Source of the DNA: CAVYUC01 sp963771595
Lineage (GTDB): Bacteria; Bacteroidota; Bacteroidia; Bacteroidales; Prolixibacteraceae
Assembly (NCBI GenBank): GCA_963771595.1
Contig: CAVYUC010000017.1
Location: 1 to 64,000 of the forward strand
DNA length: 64,000 nucleotides
Direction: 5' to 3'
Numbering within the stretch: the stretch's first letter is position 1; the number at the start of each line of letters is the position of its first letter. Shown here one piece after another: positions 8,892 to 18,555 of the stretch. Made by a program: the position numbers and the translations under genes. Below the pieces are notes generated by a model, which saw only the letters and a list, made by a program, of their open reading frames with translations, was not told the DNA's origin and ran no database searches.

Positions 8892-9839
8892 ATGGCATTT
8901 ACTGCACTGCGCGGAATGAAACCATTTTCGCAACTGATGTTTTCGGCATTCGTAATTTTAGTCAGTTTTCTGGCGTTCCTGGTAGTTTCTTTAATAATTG
9001 CAGTTCCGCTGTTTAATCTGGAATCTGTATTAAGTCTTCCCACAATAAATGATTTAAACAATCCTGAAAGTATCCGGTTGATGAAATATTTTCAGGTGGT
9101 GCAATCCATAGGTCTGTTTATAGTTCCGCCGCTTGTACTTGCCTGGTTGTTTCACGGAAAAGCTTCAGATTATTTACACCTGAATAAACCTGTAAACGGT
9201 TCATCATTATTGCTGATCCTGTTACTAACTTTTGCCGCTGCTCCTTTTATTAATTTTATCGGCGAATTAAATATGAGAATGGTTTTTCCGGAGTGGCTTT
9301 CCGGAATAGAACAATGGATGCAGGATGCCGAAGAAAAAGCTGCTGAACTTACTGAAGCTTTTCTAAAAGTTGAAAGTATTGGAGGACTTGCCTTTAACCT
9401 TTTTATGATTGCTTTTCTTCCGGCCATTGGCGAAGAATTATTGTTTCGTGGTGTAATCCAGCGCATTTTTACCCGCATGACCAAAAGTCATCACTGGGGA
9501 ATATGGATTTCTGCAATCCTTTTCAGTTCGCTGCATCTGCAGTTTTTCGGGTTTGTACCACGTTTACTGCTTGGAGTGCTGTTTGGATACCTGCTGGTAT
9601 GGAGTGGTTCTTTGTGGCTTCCTATCGTGGGACATTTCCTCAATAATACATTCGCGGTGTTGGCCATGTTTTTAATCGATAAAAAATTACTTAGCCCCGA
9701 AATAGAAAAGTACGGAGCTGATTCCGACAGCTTTTACATGGCAGGAATAAGCCTGTTGCTGGTGCTGGTTTTCCTGTTTTTGATAAAAAAGGAAAACCGG
9801 GAAAACCAACTGCAATTAAACAGGGAAATTGCCGAATAA
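8892..9839 (+). CDS. CPBP-family intramembrane glutamic endopeptidase
   Basis: 315 residues with about seven or eight membrane segments. The CPBP (Rce1/Abi-like) motifs are in order: EELLFRG with the EExxxR catalytic glutamates near residues 182-183, SSLHLQFFGF with its histidine, and HFLNNTFAV (HxxxN). These proteases cut prenylated or membrane substrates, and in bacteria often act in immunity to peptides or in regulation. A -7 promoter box lies just upstream and the gene seems to be a single transcription unit, converging on the gene at 9864-11741. Confidence 0.9.
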   Translation: MAFTALRGMKPFSQLMFSAFVILVSFLAFLVVSLIIAVPLFNLESVLSLPTINDLNNPESIRLMKYFQVVQSIGLFIVPPLVLAWLFHGKASDYLHLNKPVNGSSLLLILLLTFAAAPFINFIGELNMRMVFPEWLSGIEQWMQDAEEKAAELTEAFLKVESIGGLAFNLFMIAFLPAIGEELLFRGVIQRIFTRMTKSHHWGIWISAILFSSLHLQFFGFVPRLLLGVLFGYLLVWSGSLWLPIVGHFLNNTFAVLAMFLIDKKLLSPEIEKYGADSDSFYMAGISLLLVLVFLFLIKKENRENQLQLNREIAE

Positions 9840-9863
9840 TCCTGAAACTCTCAATATCCACCT

Positions 9864-11741
9864 TTAAAACGTAAAGGCTTTAAACGAATGTGGTTTTAAA
9901 TTAACCTCGTAAACAGAAACATCCTTTCCAATTTTCCGGTTTCTGAATACCGGCGCATTTCTGATTTTCCCTGGACTTGTTTCGCCGGTTGCAACATTTG
10001 TAATCAACTTCATTTCCGGATCCAACAAAACTTTAACAGTGACTTCTTTATCAAGAAATGATTCCACTACAAACGAATTATTGTCGTATACTATCAAACT
10101 TACTTCACCCGGACCTTCCATCTGAACATTCAGGTTTCCTGCCACTGTTTGCCGCAATTGATTTAAAACGTTATCCGGTAAAATATATAAATCGATAAAA
10201 TTATCAGGGATGGTCCACACATAAAATTTTCCTTTTGAATAATCGGCAGAATGTAGTATTGGCCAGCCGTTGGTATCGTCACGCGCTGAAATAATTTCCC
10301 ACGAATCATTGGTGAGGTAATTTATCTGTGGAATAAGAATTTCTTTACCAATTGTGGAAGTCGGTCCCCAACCCGCCGAAAATTCCTTCACGTTTGCTTT
10401 CCGGTCGGTCACACGCAGCTCCACAATATCTTCAATACCCCTACCTTCCATTGCTTTATAAAATCCTGAAGTCACTATCACATTTCCACCACGTTTCAAT
10501 TGCGCTTCTATTTTATCCACGATTTCCGGATCGAACGATGCAGTTTGAGTGAGTAAAACCACCGGTTCATTTTCAGGAAACTCAGGAACCATTTCGATGG
10601 GAATTCCAATCATTCCGATATAATTCTGCAAAAAATCCTCGCCAACCGAATGGAAGGGTTTGTAACTTTTTACACCCACCGGTTTTCCGAGGGCGCCCAA
10701 AACATTATCCACAATTTCGAGTGAATAACCGGCTGCCCGAGCCATTGTTACCGGTTGAAAGGTGCTGCCGTCCTCCAGTTTAACCGGTTCCATCATTTCA
10801 TCGAAATCGAAAAGTGAACCACTCCCCTGCCATTCAGCCCGCAGGTTTTGACGCAGCGGGTAACGCATTTGCCTGATATCAAAAAGTGTAATTTCCGGAG
10901 CTTTAGCAAATAATGTCATCCAGAGTTGTTCTGCATACCGATCCATATAACGCAACCCTCCGGTATCGACCCAGCCCCCTCTGTTCTCCCCGGGTTTTAA
11001 GTTCTCGAAATATCTGAAAACTTCATAGCTAAGATATTGCTGCAAATGCTGATTCGACGAGCGGTCGCGGGTTTCGGTGCCGGTATAAAGCCCATCGAAT
11101 AATTTCGGTTCGGCTTCAAGATTAAATCCCAGTCCCTGAAAATGTTCGTACCAGTTTGGGTATTTAATTACTACTTCCACATTTGGATTGATTGCTTTCG
11201 ATGGATTAATGACCAAATCAACCGCCGCATTCTTCATCAGTTCCAGCCGGTAATCTGTCCAGCTTTTATCACCTTTTGCCTCGATACACAAATCGCATTT
11301 GCAACTGGTAAAGAAAAAATCATCTAGTATAAATTCATTAAAATTTTTGGCAGTATGTTCTGCAATTTCCTTTACCTTTTGCCTGTTCTCAGGATTGGTG
11401 TAACAGAACGTTTGGAAATTGTTGCTTTCGTCTATGGTATAGGTAATTCCACCAGCCACTTTTACACCATGATCCTGAAAAAACGCTTTGGCTTGCTCCA
11501 GCGTTGCATCATCAACAATTAATAAATCGCGATGGGTTTCCAGGTAAATTTTATCCACATGAACCTGTTTCGAAAGTGTATCCCAAACTGATTTCAACCA
11601 GTTTGGATCACTCATTTTCTCCACTTCATAGGCGCGGCAATAAACAGCAACATTAAAATTTTGATAGCGCTGAGCGGAGACTGTAAAAAAGCAGGTCCCC
11701 AGTAAAAGGGTGATAAAAATCGATTTTATATTTTTCATCAT
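9864..11741 (-). CDS. Exported glycosidase-like TIM-barrel protein, family not identified
   Basis: 625 residues with a signal peptide ending FTVSAQR. The N-terminal 320 residues look like a TIM barrel of a glycoside-hydrolase type: VAVYCRAYEVEKM, then a strand ending in paired acids (FILDDFFF, near residue 141) followed by CKCDLC, then VEVVIKYPNW and FDGLYTGTETRDRSSN. A middle domain (EPVVLLTQTASFDPEIVDKI, GGNVIVTSGFYKAM) resembles the glutamine-amidotransferase-like domain found after the barrel in GH42-type enzymes. A beta-sandwich ends the protein. It precedes GH31 and GH2 genes on the same strand, which supports a role in glycan use. Catalytic residues are not proven. Confidence 0.6.
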   Translation of the reverse strand: MMKNIKSIFITLLLGTCFFTVSAQRYQNFNVAVYCRAYEVEKMSDPNWLKSVWDTLSKQVHVDKIYLETHRDLLIVDDATLEQAKAFFQDHGVKVAGGITYTIDESNNFQTFCYTNPENRQKVKEIAEHTAKNFNEFILDDFFFTSCKCDLCIEAKGDKSWTDYRLELMKNAAVDLVINPSKAINPNVEVVIKYPNWYEHFQGLGFNLEAEPKLFDGLYTGTETRDRSSNQHLQQYLSYEVFRYFENLKPGENRGGWVDTGGLRYMDRYAEQLWMTLFAKAPEITLFDIRQMRYPLRQNLRAEWQGSGSLFDFDEMMEPVKLEDGSTFQPVTMARAAGYSLEIVDNVLGALGKPVGVKSYKPFHSVGEDFLQNYIGMIGIPIEMVPEFPENEPVVLLTQTASFDPEIVDKIEAQLKRGGNVIVTSGFYKAMEGRGIEDIVELRVTDRKANVKEFSAGWGPTSTIGKEILIPQINYLTNDSWEIISARDDTNGWPILHSADYSKGKFYVWTIPDNFIDLYILPDNVLNQLRQTVAGNLNVQMEGPGEVSLIVYDNNSFVVESFLDKEVTVKVLLDPEMKLITNVATGETSPGKIRNAPVFRNRKIGKDVSVYEVNLKPHSFKAFTF

Positions 11742-12224
11742 TGAAGAAGTTTAGTTGGTTGTACAATACGTTGTTATATTGAGCGTAGTCGAGACATCTT
11801 TATCAATATGTTAGATTCTTCGACTACGCTACCAATGACAGATTTGCTTAACATGTTGTATTTAAGTAACTTTTTAAATTGTTTACAATTGCTGGTTTAC
11901 TCTTTTTTAGTATCCTACCAAATATTTTATGTTACTAATCCGAAATAATACAATTCTGTACAAACAATGGAACTACGAATCCTCATTTGTTTAACGATAA
12001 TTTATTAGAAGGCTTTTCCCTCGTGAGGGAAAATGGCGTAAGCCAAAAGGGTAAAGCAACTCAAATTAGTATCTTATTTACCCCTCTCCCGCTGGTTTCT
12101 CCCCTTGCAAAGGGGAGATTAATCTCACTAAAGAACTGTAAACCATTAACGCTTTACTGTCATTTACTCATTATGCCCAAAAAATTTTGGGTTAGCACTC
12201 AGAATGATAGTTTATCCTTTCACC
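11742..12224. repeat. Intergenic region with dispersed hairpin repeats
   Basis: No gene. AGCGTAGTCGA (11782-11792) pairs with TCGACTACGCT (11820-11830) around a 27-base loop; the same arm sequence recurs near 28643-28685. A second mosaic near 12016-12120 holds CCCTCGTGAGGG and CTCCCCTTGCAAAGGGGAG hairpins related to repeats at 19330 and 61680. A reading frame at 11987-12238 crosses these repeats and is not a gene. Confidence 0.65.
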
Positions 12225-14612
12225 TCAATCCACTTTAAATTTTACTCCTTCTTCTTTAAGAGGATTGTCTTTCAATTTGAATGAATTCCCTGACTTATCA
12301 AGCGAAACTTCCACCAGTTTCTGGTCGGAAGGCAAACAAACATATCCCTTTACCGTTTTTGCATCGGCGGCATATGTTTTCAGTTCAATATTTGACCAGT
12401 CCATATCTTTTGTAGATTGCGCCAGTTTGATATGCGGGATTACCGCTCCGTCACGTACAAGTGCAACCACCGGAATTTCACCGGCGTCAATATGATGCCA
12501 TCCTTCGTTGTACACTTTGCCGGTCTGGTAATCGATCCATTTACCGTCGGGCAGGTAAACATCGCGGCTGTTAACACTTTCAAATAACGGAGCCACCAGC
12601 ATGTCCTGACCGAAAAGGTATTCGTCATCAATCAGCCACGAGCCGGCATCGTCCGGGTATTCCACAAACAAAGCACGCATCATTGGCAAGCCGTTTTCGC
12701 TTGAATGTTTTGCCTGCGCATAAATATACGGCATCAATCGGTAACGCATATTGTCGGCCAGCCGGAATGCATCATTGAAACTTTCATTATATTCCCAGGG
12801 TTCTTTTGGCGGTGCTCCATGTGTACGTGAGTGCGATGTTAATAATCCGAACGGTAACCAGCGGCGGTAAATATCTTCCGGTGTGCGCTGAACAAATCCG
12901 CCAATATCGTGGCTCCAGAATGTAAATCCTGACAGTCCGATGGATAAACCGGCACGCAAAGTTGCAGCCATTGCAGTATTGGTATTGGCAGCGTCGCCAC
13001 CCCAGTGCAGCGGATAGCGCTGGCTTCCGGCCCAGGTCGAACGTGCCCAGATGATAGTGTTTCCTGTTACTTCTTTTGTTATATCGGCCACAGCTTTGTT
13101 GTAACGCAGCGGGTAAAGATTGTGCTCGTAAAAACCGGTACGGCCAGATGCATACAATCCGTTTGCCGGTGCAGCTTCACCAAAATCAACTTTTATTGCA
13201 CCAACGCCAAGATCAAGTAACCCTTTAATTTTTCCCTGGTACCATTCTATTGTATTCGGATTCGAAAAATCGAGCACTGCATCCTCATAAGGCACATTTC
13301 CTTTTTCATTTTTTACAAACAGCCCCTTTTTAATGATTTCGGGAAACAAATCGTTTTTCGGTACAAAATAAGGCAACTGCCACAAGCTCACTTTGAAGCC
13401 CATTTCGTCCAAATCGCTGATCATATCTTTTGGATCGTTAAAACGTGAAGGTGCAAATTTATAATCGCTCCGCCAGTCGGTTTCAAACCAGCCGGTATCA
13501 AAATGGATGACATCTGACGGTATTTTGTTTTCGCGTAATTGGGCGGCAACTCTTCTTCCGTCTTCTTCAGAAAAATAGGTAATGCGGCTCATCCACAATC
13601 CGAATGACCAGAGTGGCGGCATAGCAGCTTTCCCTGTAAGGTCGGTATATTCATCCAGAATTTCTTTGGGTTCACCCAGGAAAACAAACAAATCGAGTGC
13701 TTCATCACCTATCATTAGTGACATTACGCCATCGAAATATTTTCCAAAATCGCAGGTAATTGGCGTTGAGGTATGCATAAACATTCCGTAACCGCGGCTG
13801 CTCATAAAAAACGGAATGGGTTTGTACATCGATTCATTTTGTACTCCGTTGGCATCGTCGGTCCAAAGTACCACTTTTTGTCCGCGTTTATTAAATCCCT
13901 TAAATGTTTCGCCTAAACCATAAATTTTTTCTCCCGGAGATAAGGTGAAAACCGCGTCCATGCTGCGGGAGTAGTCTGAAGAACGGCGGACATAAGAAAA
14001 AGGATGAACCGGTGTAAAAGTGCCGCTGTTATCGGCAGCATGATTGGTTTGGGTCAGCAGTTTTCCATTTGCATCATAAAATTCCACATGCCACGGAAAG
14101 GTGCGCAGAATGACCGAACCATACTCACTGGTGTACTTATGACCACCATCAATTTTGGTATATTTCCATGAATTATCTTTTGGGGCAAAACCATTTACAA
14201 GCATCAGTGACTTTTCTTCGGGACCAACTTCAAATCCTGATTTCATGCGGATACGCACTGTTTTCGGTGATACAAATTCAAGAAAAAACGGAAGCTTCGG
14301 ATTTGCTTCGTACTCCACTCCCGGGAATTCATTGCCTTCAACAGGTTTTAATCCTGCCAGCATGTTATTGAATGCCTGCCGGGTGGCATAAGCATTTCGC
14401 TGCCATTTTACAACACCTTGTCCGGTTTCAGGATTGAATGAAGTAAGACTGTCGGCCAAAAAATAGGTATTTGAAAAATTTCTAAAATCTTCACTGATAT
14501 CAATGGGTTCATTTAACAATTTTTGATTTGAAGCGCCGGAAGATGGCGGAATCTGGGCAACTGCTTCTCCGGCTATCCAGAAAAACAAAAAAATTACAAT
14601 TAAATTTTTCAT
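12225..14612 (-). CDS. GH31 alpha-glycosidase (alpha-xylosidase/alpha-glucosidase type)
   Basis: 795 residues with a signal peptide (IAGEAVAQIPP). An N-terminal beta-sandwich (residues 60-320; VFTLSPGEKIYGLGETFKGF) is followed by the GH31 barrel (PPLWSFGLWMSRITYFSEED). The nucleophile is D476 in IKVDFGEAAP, the YicI-like signature of alpha-xylosidases; acid/base region WARSTWAGSQRYPLHWGGDA follows. C-terminal beta domains complete the protein. It would cleave alpha-xylosyl or alpha-glucosyl ends of oligosaccharides in the periplasm. It lies among other glycosidase-like genes on the minus strand, but no SusC/SusD pair is present. Exact substrate is unknown. Confidence 0.92.
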   Translation of the reverse strand: MKNLIVIFLFFWIAGEAVAQIPPSSGASNQKLLNEPIDISEDFRNFSNTYFLADSLTSFNPETGQGVVKWQRNAYATRQAFNNMLAGLKPVEGNEFPGVEYEANPKLPFFLEFVSPKTVRIRMKSGFEVGPEEKSLMLVNGFAPKDNSWKYTKIDGGHKYTSEYGSVILRTFPWHVEFYDANGKLLTQTNHAADNSGTFTPVHPFSYVRRSSDYSRSMDAVFTLSPGEKIYGLGETFKGFNKRGQKVVLWTDDANGVQNESMYKPIPFFMSSRGYGMFMHTSTPITCDFGKYFDGVMSLMIGDEALDLFVFLGEPKEILDEYTDLTGKAAMPPLWSFGLWMSRITYFSEEDGRRVAAQLRENKIPSDVIHFDTGWFETDWRSDYKFAPSRFNDPKDMISDLDEMGFKVSLWQLPYFVPKNDLFPEIIKKGLFVKNEKGNVPYEDAVLDFSNPNTIEWYQGKIKGLLDLGVGAIKVDFGEAAPANGLYASGRTGFYEHNLYPLRYNKAVADITKEVTGNTIIWARSTWAGSQRYPLHWGGDAANTNTAMAATLRAGLSIGLSGFTFWSHDIGGFVQRTPEDIYRRWLPFGLLTSHSRTHGAPPKEPWEYNESFNDAFRLADNMRYRLMPYIYAQAKHSSENGLPMMRALFVEYPDDAGSWLIDDEYLFGQDMLVAPLFESVNSRDVYLPDGKWIDYQTGKVYNEGWHHIDAGEIPVVALVRDGAVIPHIKLAQSTKDMDWSNIELKTYAADAKTVKGYVCLPSDQKLVEVSLDKSGNSFKLKDNPLKEEGVKFKVD

Positions 14613-14962
14613 CTGTACAAATTTTAAAAGTTTCTAATTAGCTGTCGGTTAAACTTTATTTCTTTCAACCACTTTCTCACCCGATGCCCGTCTGACCATC
14701 GGGCAGGGAACTCACATTTAATTTGTTCATCGATATTTGTGTTTTTCTGCAAACATGTTCGTTTCATGATTAAATATTTACGTTTTAATACGTTGATGTT
14801 GTTTATTCTTTCACAAAATTTGTCATTTCAATAAAGAAGGAGAGATCTTTTATCCATTAAAGAGATTTCTCATTCGTGCCTCATTGCCAATGACAGAATT
14901 GGGAACCGCATTTTCCAAATCCGGTGTTGAAAAGTTGGAGTTGGAAACTCCAGCTCCCGCAT
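14613..14962. repeat. Intergenic region with a long hairpin repeat (14821-14895)
   Basis: No gene. TGTCATTTCA at 14821 and TGCCAATGACA ending at 14895 face each other, with AGAGATCTTT and AGAGATTTCTC inside. It is the same family as the element at 62912-62987. A shorter hairpin, TGCCCG...CGGGCA, lies near 14682-14705. These are likely dispersed elements, not regulatory sites of the adjacent genes. Confidence 0.6.
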
Positions 14963-17476
14963 TTAGTTCATTTCAATTTCAGCGGTTACCGGTTCAAGCC
15001 CTTCGGCAGAAGCTGTTAAAACAGCTTTCCCAGTATTATCACCAGCCTGTACGACTACCAGGCATTTCCCGTTGAACGCTTTTATTGTTGATCCTTTCAT
15101 CGGTTCGTGGCTTACCGGATTTCCGTTGTCTACACCCACAATTTTTGCATCACCTTCCACAGAAAACTGAATTTGATTTTCTGCATTCGGAACAGGTATT
15201 CCATTTTCATCAAGCAATTCAATAGTAATAAACGATAAATCTTCACCACCGGCAGAAATATTGCTGCGATCGGCAGTAGCTTTTAATTGCGCCGGTTTAC
15301 CGGCAGTTTTTATTTCTTCTTCCAAAACAACTTTACCATCGGTTTTGGAAACTGCTTTTAAAGTTCCCGGTTCAAAGAGGACCTGCCAAACAATATGCAA
15401 TTCATCGCCAACCTTGCTTTTTGTCCCCAGTGATTTTCCGTTGAGAAAAAGCTCCACTTCTTCAGCATTTGTATAAGCCCAAATATCTACCATCTGCCCC
15501 GGCTCCCAGTTCCAGTGCGGAAAAATGTGCAGCACATCTTTATCCGTCCACTCACTTTGATACATGTAATAAACATCTTTTGGAAAACCAGCCAAATCTA
15601 TAATTCCAAAATAGGAACTTCGTGACGGCCACCAGTATGGCGTGGGTTCACCTAAATAATCGAAACCTGTCCAAATATAAGTTCCTGCAATGTGGTCGTA
15701 CTTTTTTACAATCTTCCAACTCTCTTCATGAGTCGAACCCCATGGAACATGGCAATTGTCGTAAGACGAACATTGCTGCTCCGGATTCCCGAACGGTTTT
15801 CCTTTCGAAGGGTAACTGTCAGGCCAGATAAACATACTGTCGGAAGGCATCTGGTAAAAACCTCGCGTCATTAAACCGGAAGTTGATTCAGATACTATGA
15901 ATTTTTTACCCGGAAAGGATTCATGAAAATTGGCAAAGTTTTCCTGATGATAATTAAAACCATAAATATCGAGCGCCCCTGACTTGAACAAATTGTTCCA
16001 GGGATTTACCTCGTTACATGCTGCAGTTACAGGACGGGTTGGGTCAAGGTTTTTAACGATGTTGGCCAATTTGGTGGTCAGCAGTGAATTCACTGACATT
16101 TCGCCCGAATTGATAACACTTTCATCTACATTTTTGTCGAAGTTCAGCAGAAAATTAGCTTCCTGAATATCCAGTGTATCAGCACCAACATGATCCCACT
16201 GCTCCAAAACTTCATTTCCGATGCTCCACATCATTACTGACGGATGATTCCGGTCGCGCAAAATATGGTCAGTCAAATCGCGTTCATGCCATTCGGGAAA
16301 ATAGCGGGAATAGTCGAATGGTGTTTTCTTTTTCCGCCACATATCAAAAGTTTCATCCTGTACTACAAATCCCATCCTGTCGCACAAATCGAGCAATTCG
16401 GGTGCCGGTGGATTATGCGAAGTGCGGATTGAATTGCAGCCCATTTCCCTGAGAATTTCCAACTGACGCTCCAAAGCGCGGGTATTAATTGCAGCCCCCA
16501 GGCATCCCAAATCGTGATGCTGGCAAACCCCCAGCAATTTCACTTTTTCCCCGTTTAATGAAAACCCTTCATTCGCGTCGAATTCAAAATAACGAATCCC
16601 AAAATTGGTTTCATACTTGTCAGTTAGTTTGCCGTCGTTGTATACTTCAGATATCGCTTTGTAAAGCACCGGATTTTCGATGCTCCACAAATCAGGATTA
16701 TTTATTTCAAGGTTTTGTGAATAATTGATTTCTGAACCTGTATCAATGGACTGAGCCGATTCAACTTCTGCAACCAATTTTCCATTGTTATCAAAAATCA
16801 ACGTTTTAAGCGTTGCATTCGCCGGATTATCCATACGGTTTTCAACTTTTGTTTCCACCGAAACGGTTGCTTTTTCTTTACTGACTTCGGGAGTGGTAAC
16901 AAATGTCCCCCAGTGATCCACAAATAATTTGCCCGTTTTTACCAGCCATACATTCCTGTAAATTCCGGAACCTGAGTACCAGCGGGAGTTAGGTTGTTCA
17001 GAATTATCAACTTTAACCGCAATCACATTCTCTTTGTCGCCATAATTAAGAAATGGTGTCAATTCGTAGCGAAATGAACTGTATCCGTAAGGCCGCATTC
17101 CCAGATGATGCCCGTTTATCCATACTTCGCCTTTTTGATAAATACCATCAAAATCGATAAATACAAGTTTTCCATTTTCCGATTCCGGAAGCTGAAAGCT
17201 TTTACGGTACCAGCCAATTCCTCCGGGAAGTGCCCCTCCACCGGGTGATGCCGGATTTTCGCGGCTGAAATCACCTTCAATGCTCCAATCGTGCGGAAGG
17301 TTTAAAACCCGCCAGCCCGAATCATCAAACCCGGAAGTAACATATTCATCCGAATCGCCTAAATTAAATTTCCATTCTTTGGTAAATTTTTGCCTGCTGC
17401 GTTCACTTTCCGGGCTGTTGTTACAAGCTGTAGTCAGGAATATTACTGTTGAAAATAAAAGAAAACACAATCTCAT
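14963..17476 (-). CDS. GH2 beta-galactosidase-like lipoprotein
   Basis: 837 residues. A lipoprotein signal with cysteine near residue 18 (FLTTACNNS) puts it on the periplasmic or outer surface. Order: sugar-binding jelly roll (residues 30-190; WRVLNLPHDWSIEGDF, GIGWYRKSFQLP, VWINGHHLGMRPYGYSSF), immunoglobulin-like domain, GH2 barrel (LLGVCQHHDLGCLG, NSIRTSHNPPAPELLDLCD), then C-terminal DUF4982-type and Ig-like domains. Acid/base E422 lies in SIGNEV and the nucleophile E530 in FIVSESTSG. It removes beta-galactosyl or similar residues. It lies upstream of GH31 on the same strand, separated by a 350-bp repeat region, so co-transcription is uncertain. Confidence 0.92.
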   Translation of the reverse strand: MRLCFLLFSTVIFLTTACNNSPESERSRQKFTKEWKFNLGDSDEYVTSGFDDSGWRVLNLPHDWSIEGDFSRENPASPGGGALPGGIGWYRKSFQLPESENGKLVFIDFDGIYQKGEVWINGHHLGMRPYGYSSFRYELTPFLNYGDKENVIAVKVDNSEQPNSRWYSGSGIYRNVWLVKTGKLFVDHWGTFVTTPEVSKEKATVSVETKVENRMDNPANATLKTLIFDNNGKLVAEVESAQSIDTGSEINYSQNLEINNPDLWSIENPVLYKAISEVYNDGKLTDKYETNFGIRYFEFDANEGFSLNGEKVKLLGVCQHHDLGCLGAAINTRALERQLEILREMGCNSIRTSHNPPAPELLDLCDRMGFVVQDETFDMWRKKKTPFDYSRYFPEWHERDLTDHILRDRNHPSVMMWSIGNEVLEQWDHVGADTLDIQEANFLLNFDKNVDESVINSGEMSVNSLLTTKLANIVKNLDPTRPVTAACNEVNPWNNLFKSGALDIYGFNYHQENFANFHESFPGKKFIVSESTSGLMTRGFYQMPSDSMFIWPDSYPSKGKPFGNPEQQCSSYDNCHVPWGSTHEESWKIVKKYDHIAGTYIWTGFDYLGEPTPYWWPSRSSYFGIIDLAGFPKDVYYMYQSEWTDKDVLHIFPHWNWEPGQMVDIWAYTNAEEVELFLNGKSLGTKSKVGDELHIVWQVLFEPGTLKAVSKTDGKVVLEEEIKTAGKPAQLKATADRSNISAGGEDLSFITIELLDENGIPVPNAENQIQFSVEGDAKIVGVDNGNPVSHEPMKGSTIKAFNGKCLVVVQAGDNTGKAVLTASAEGLEPVTAEIEMN

Positions 17477-17597
17477 TGCAAAACGGTTTAAGTTGAATGC
17501 AAATATAGAAAAATATACAGGTTATGATATTGTTCTTATAACAATAAAGGGGCAGGAAAAAAAACAGCAAAAAAATTAAATACTGAACAGCAGCAGG

Positions 17598-18338
17598 TTA
17601 TTCAAAATCAAACAATAAATCTGTCTGCAAATCTCCCGATTTGAGTTTCTTCTTTTCCTTTTTCCTGAAAACATAAACCACACCATACTGCTGAGCCCGC
17701 TGCCGCCTGATTTTAGAAGGTTCCGCTCCGAAATTTGCTTCAATTTCATTCCACAAACGGCTGATAAATTCATTGGTTGACTGGCGCAACTTCTGCATTC
17801 TCTCATACGAACGTAACGTATTTCTTTTCAGGTTTTTCTGAAAGATTGCAGCCTCATTGAATTTTTCGACATTTACTTTCACAAGGGCTATCGAAGGACT
17901 ATAAACAGGGCTGCCACCTTTTTGCATACGTTTTTGTTCACCGGCAATTATATTGTTTCCCCATTTAAGCAAATCTTCTTCGGTGTTTAATGAAGGTACA
18001 TTTCCTTTTATTTCATCAAGTTGGTAAAAAGTCAAAATCTCTTCTTTCAATTCACCACGTTGAATGGTCATGAACAAAACCTGAATAAAATGCATAACGT
18101 ACAACTGCGCCTTATCAAAAACTTCCTTGTAATTTTTATTTTTCTCCGACTGAACCTGAATATCGGCCTCATACTGTTTTAATGCATTCTCAAAAGTAGT
18201 GGAAACTGCTTTAAGTTCTTCCAGGGCGTGATTGGAAAACGCCAGTTTTTTTACGTCTTTATCTGAAGCAATTTTCAGTGCTGCATTCATGGCGCGTATA
18301 CGGGCTTTATCGGTAGTTGGTAATCTTCTGTATGGCAT
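17598..18338 (-). CDS. Conserved hypothetical protein, helical
   Basis: 246 residues without signal peptide or membrane segment. It is charged and mostly helical; the first 120 residues suggest coiled coil (LKAVSTTFENALKQYEADIQ), followed by FNEAAIFQKNLKRNTLRSY and a basic stretch NFGAEPSKIRRQRAQQYGVV. Start MPYRRLPTTDKARIRAM is clear. I recall similar unnamed proteins in Bacteroidota but know of no function. It lies alone between GH2 and the sdh genes, on the same strand. Confidence 0.7.
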   Translation of the reverse strand: MPYRRLPTTDKARIRAMNAALKIASDKDVKKLAFSNHALEELKAVSTTFENALKQYEADIQVQSEKNKNYKEVFDKAQLYVMHFIQVLFMTIQRGELKEEILTFYQLDEIKGNVPSLNTEEDLLKWGNNIIAGEQKRMQKGGSPVYSPSIALVKVNVEKFNEAAIFQKNLKRNTLRSYERMQKLRQSTNEFISRLWNEIEANFGAEPSKIRRQRAQQYGVVYVFRKKEKKKLKSGDLQTDLLFDFE

Positions 18339-18506
18339 AAATTAAAAATTGCTTGTACGAATTTACAAAATGCCGGTGATGATTTCCGTTATTCGCCAGA
18401 TTAATTTTATACACAATAAATGGTGAATAATGAAAAATGCAAACAATCAGACAAATACATTTATAAAAAACGAAGCATGTTTATAAATTCATGATTTTGA
18501 AAATTA

Positions 18507-18534
18507 AAAAAGCCTTCCCGTTGCTGAGAAGGCT
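18507..18534 (-). terminator. Rho-independent terminator after sdhB
   Basis: On the minus strand AAGCCTTC and GAAGGCTT pair around a 10-base loop and are followed by T-rich sequence, about 22 bp after the sdhB stop. Confidence 0.8.
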
Positions 18535-18555
18535 TGCAATTATTTATACAATAAA

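Noticed and set aside
11987..12238. 83-residue plus-strand frame
   Set aside because: It translates hairpin repeats and overlaps the end of the GH31 gene.
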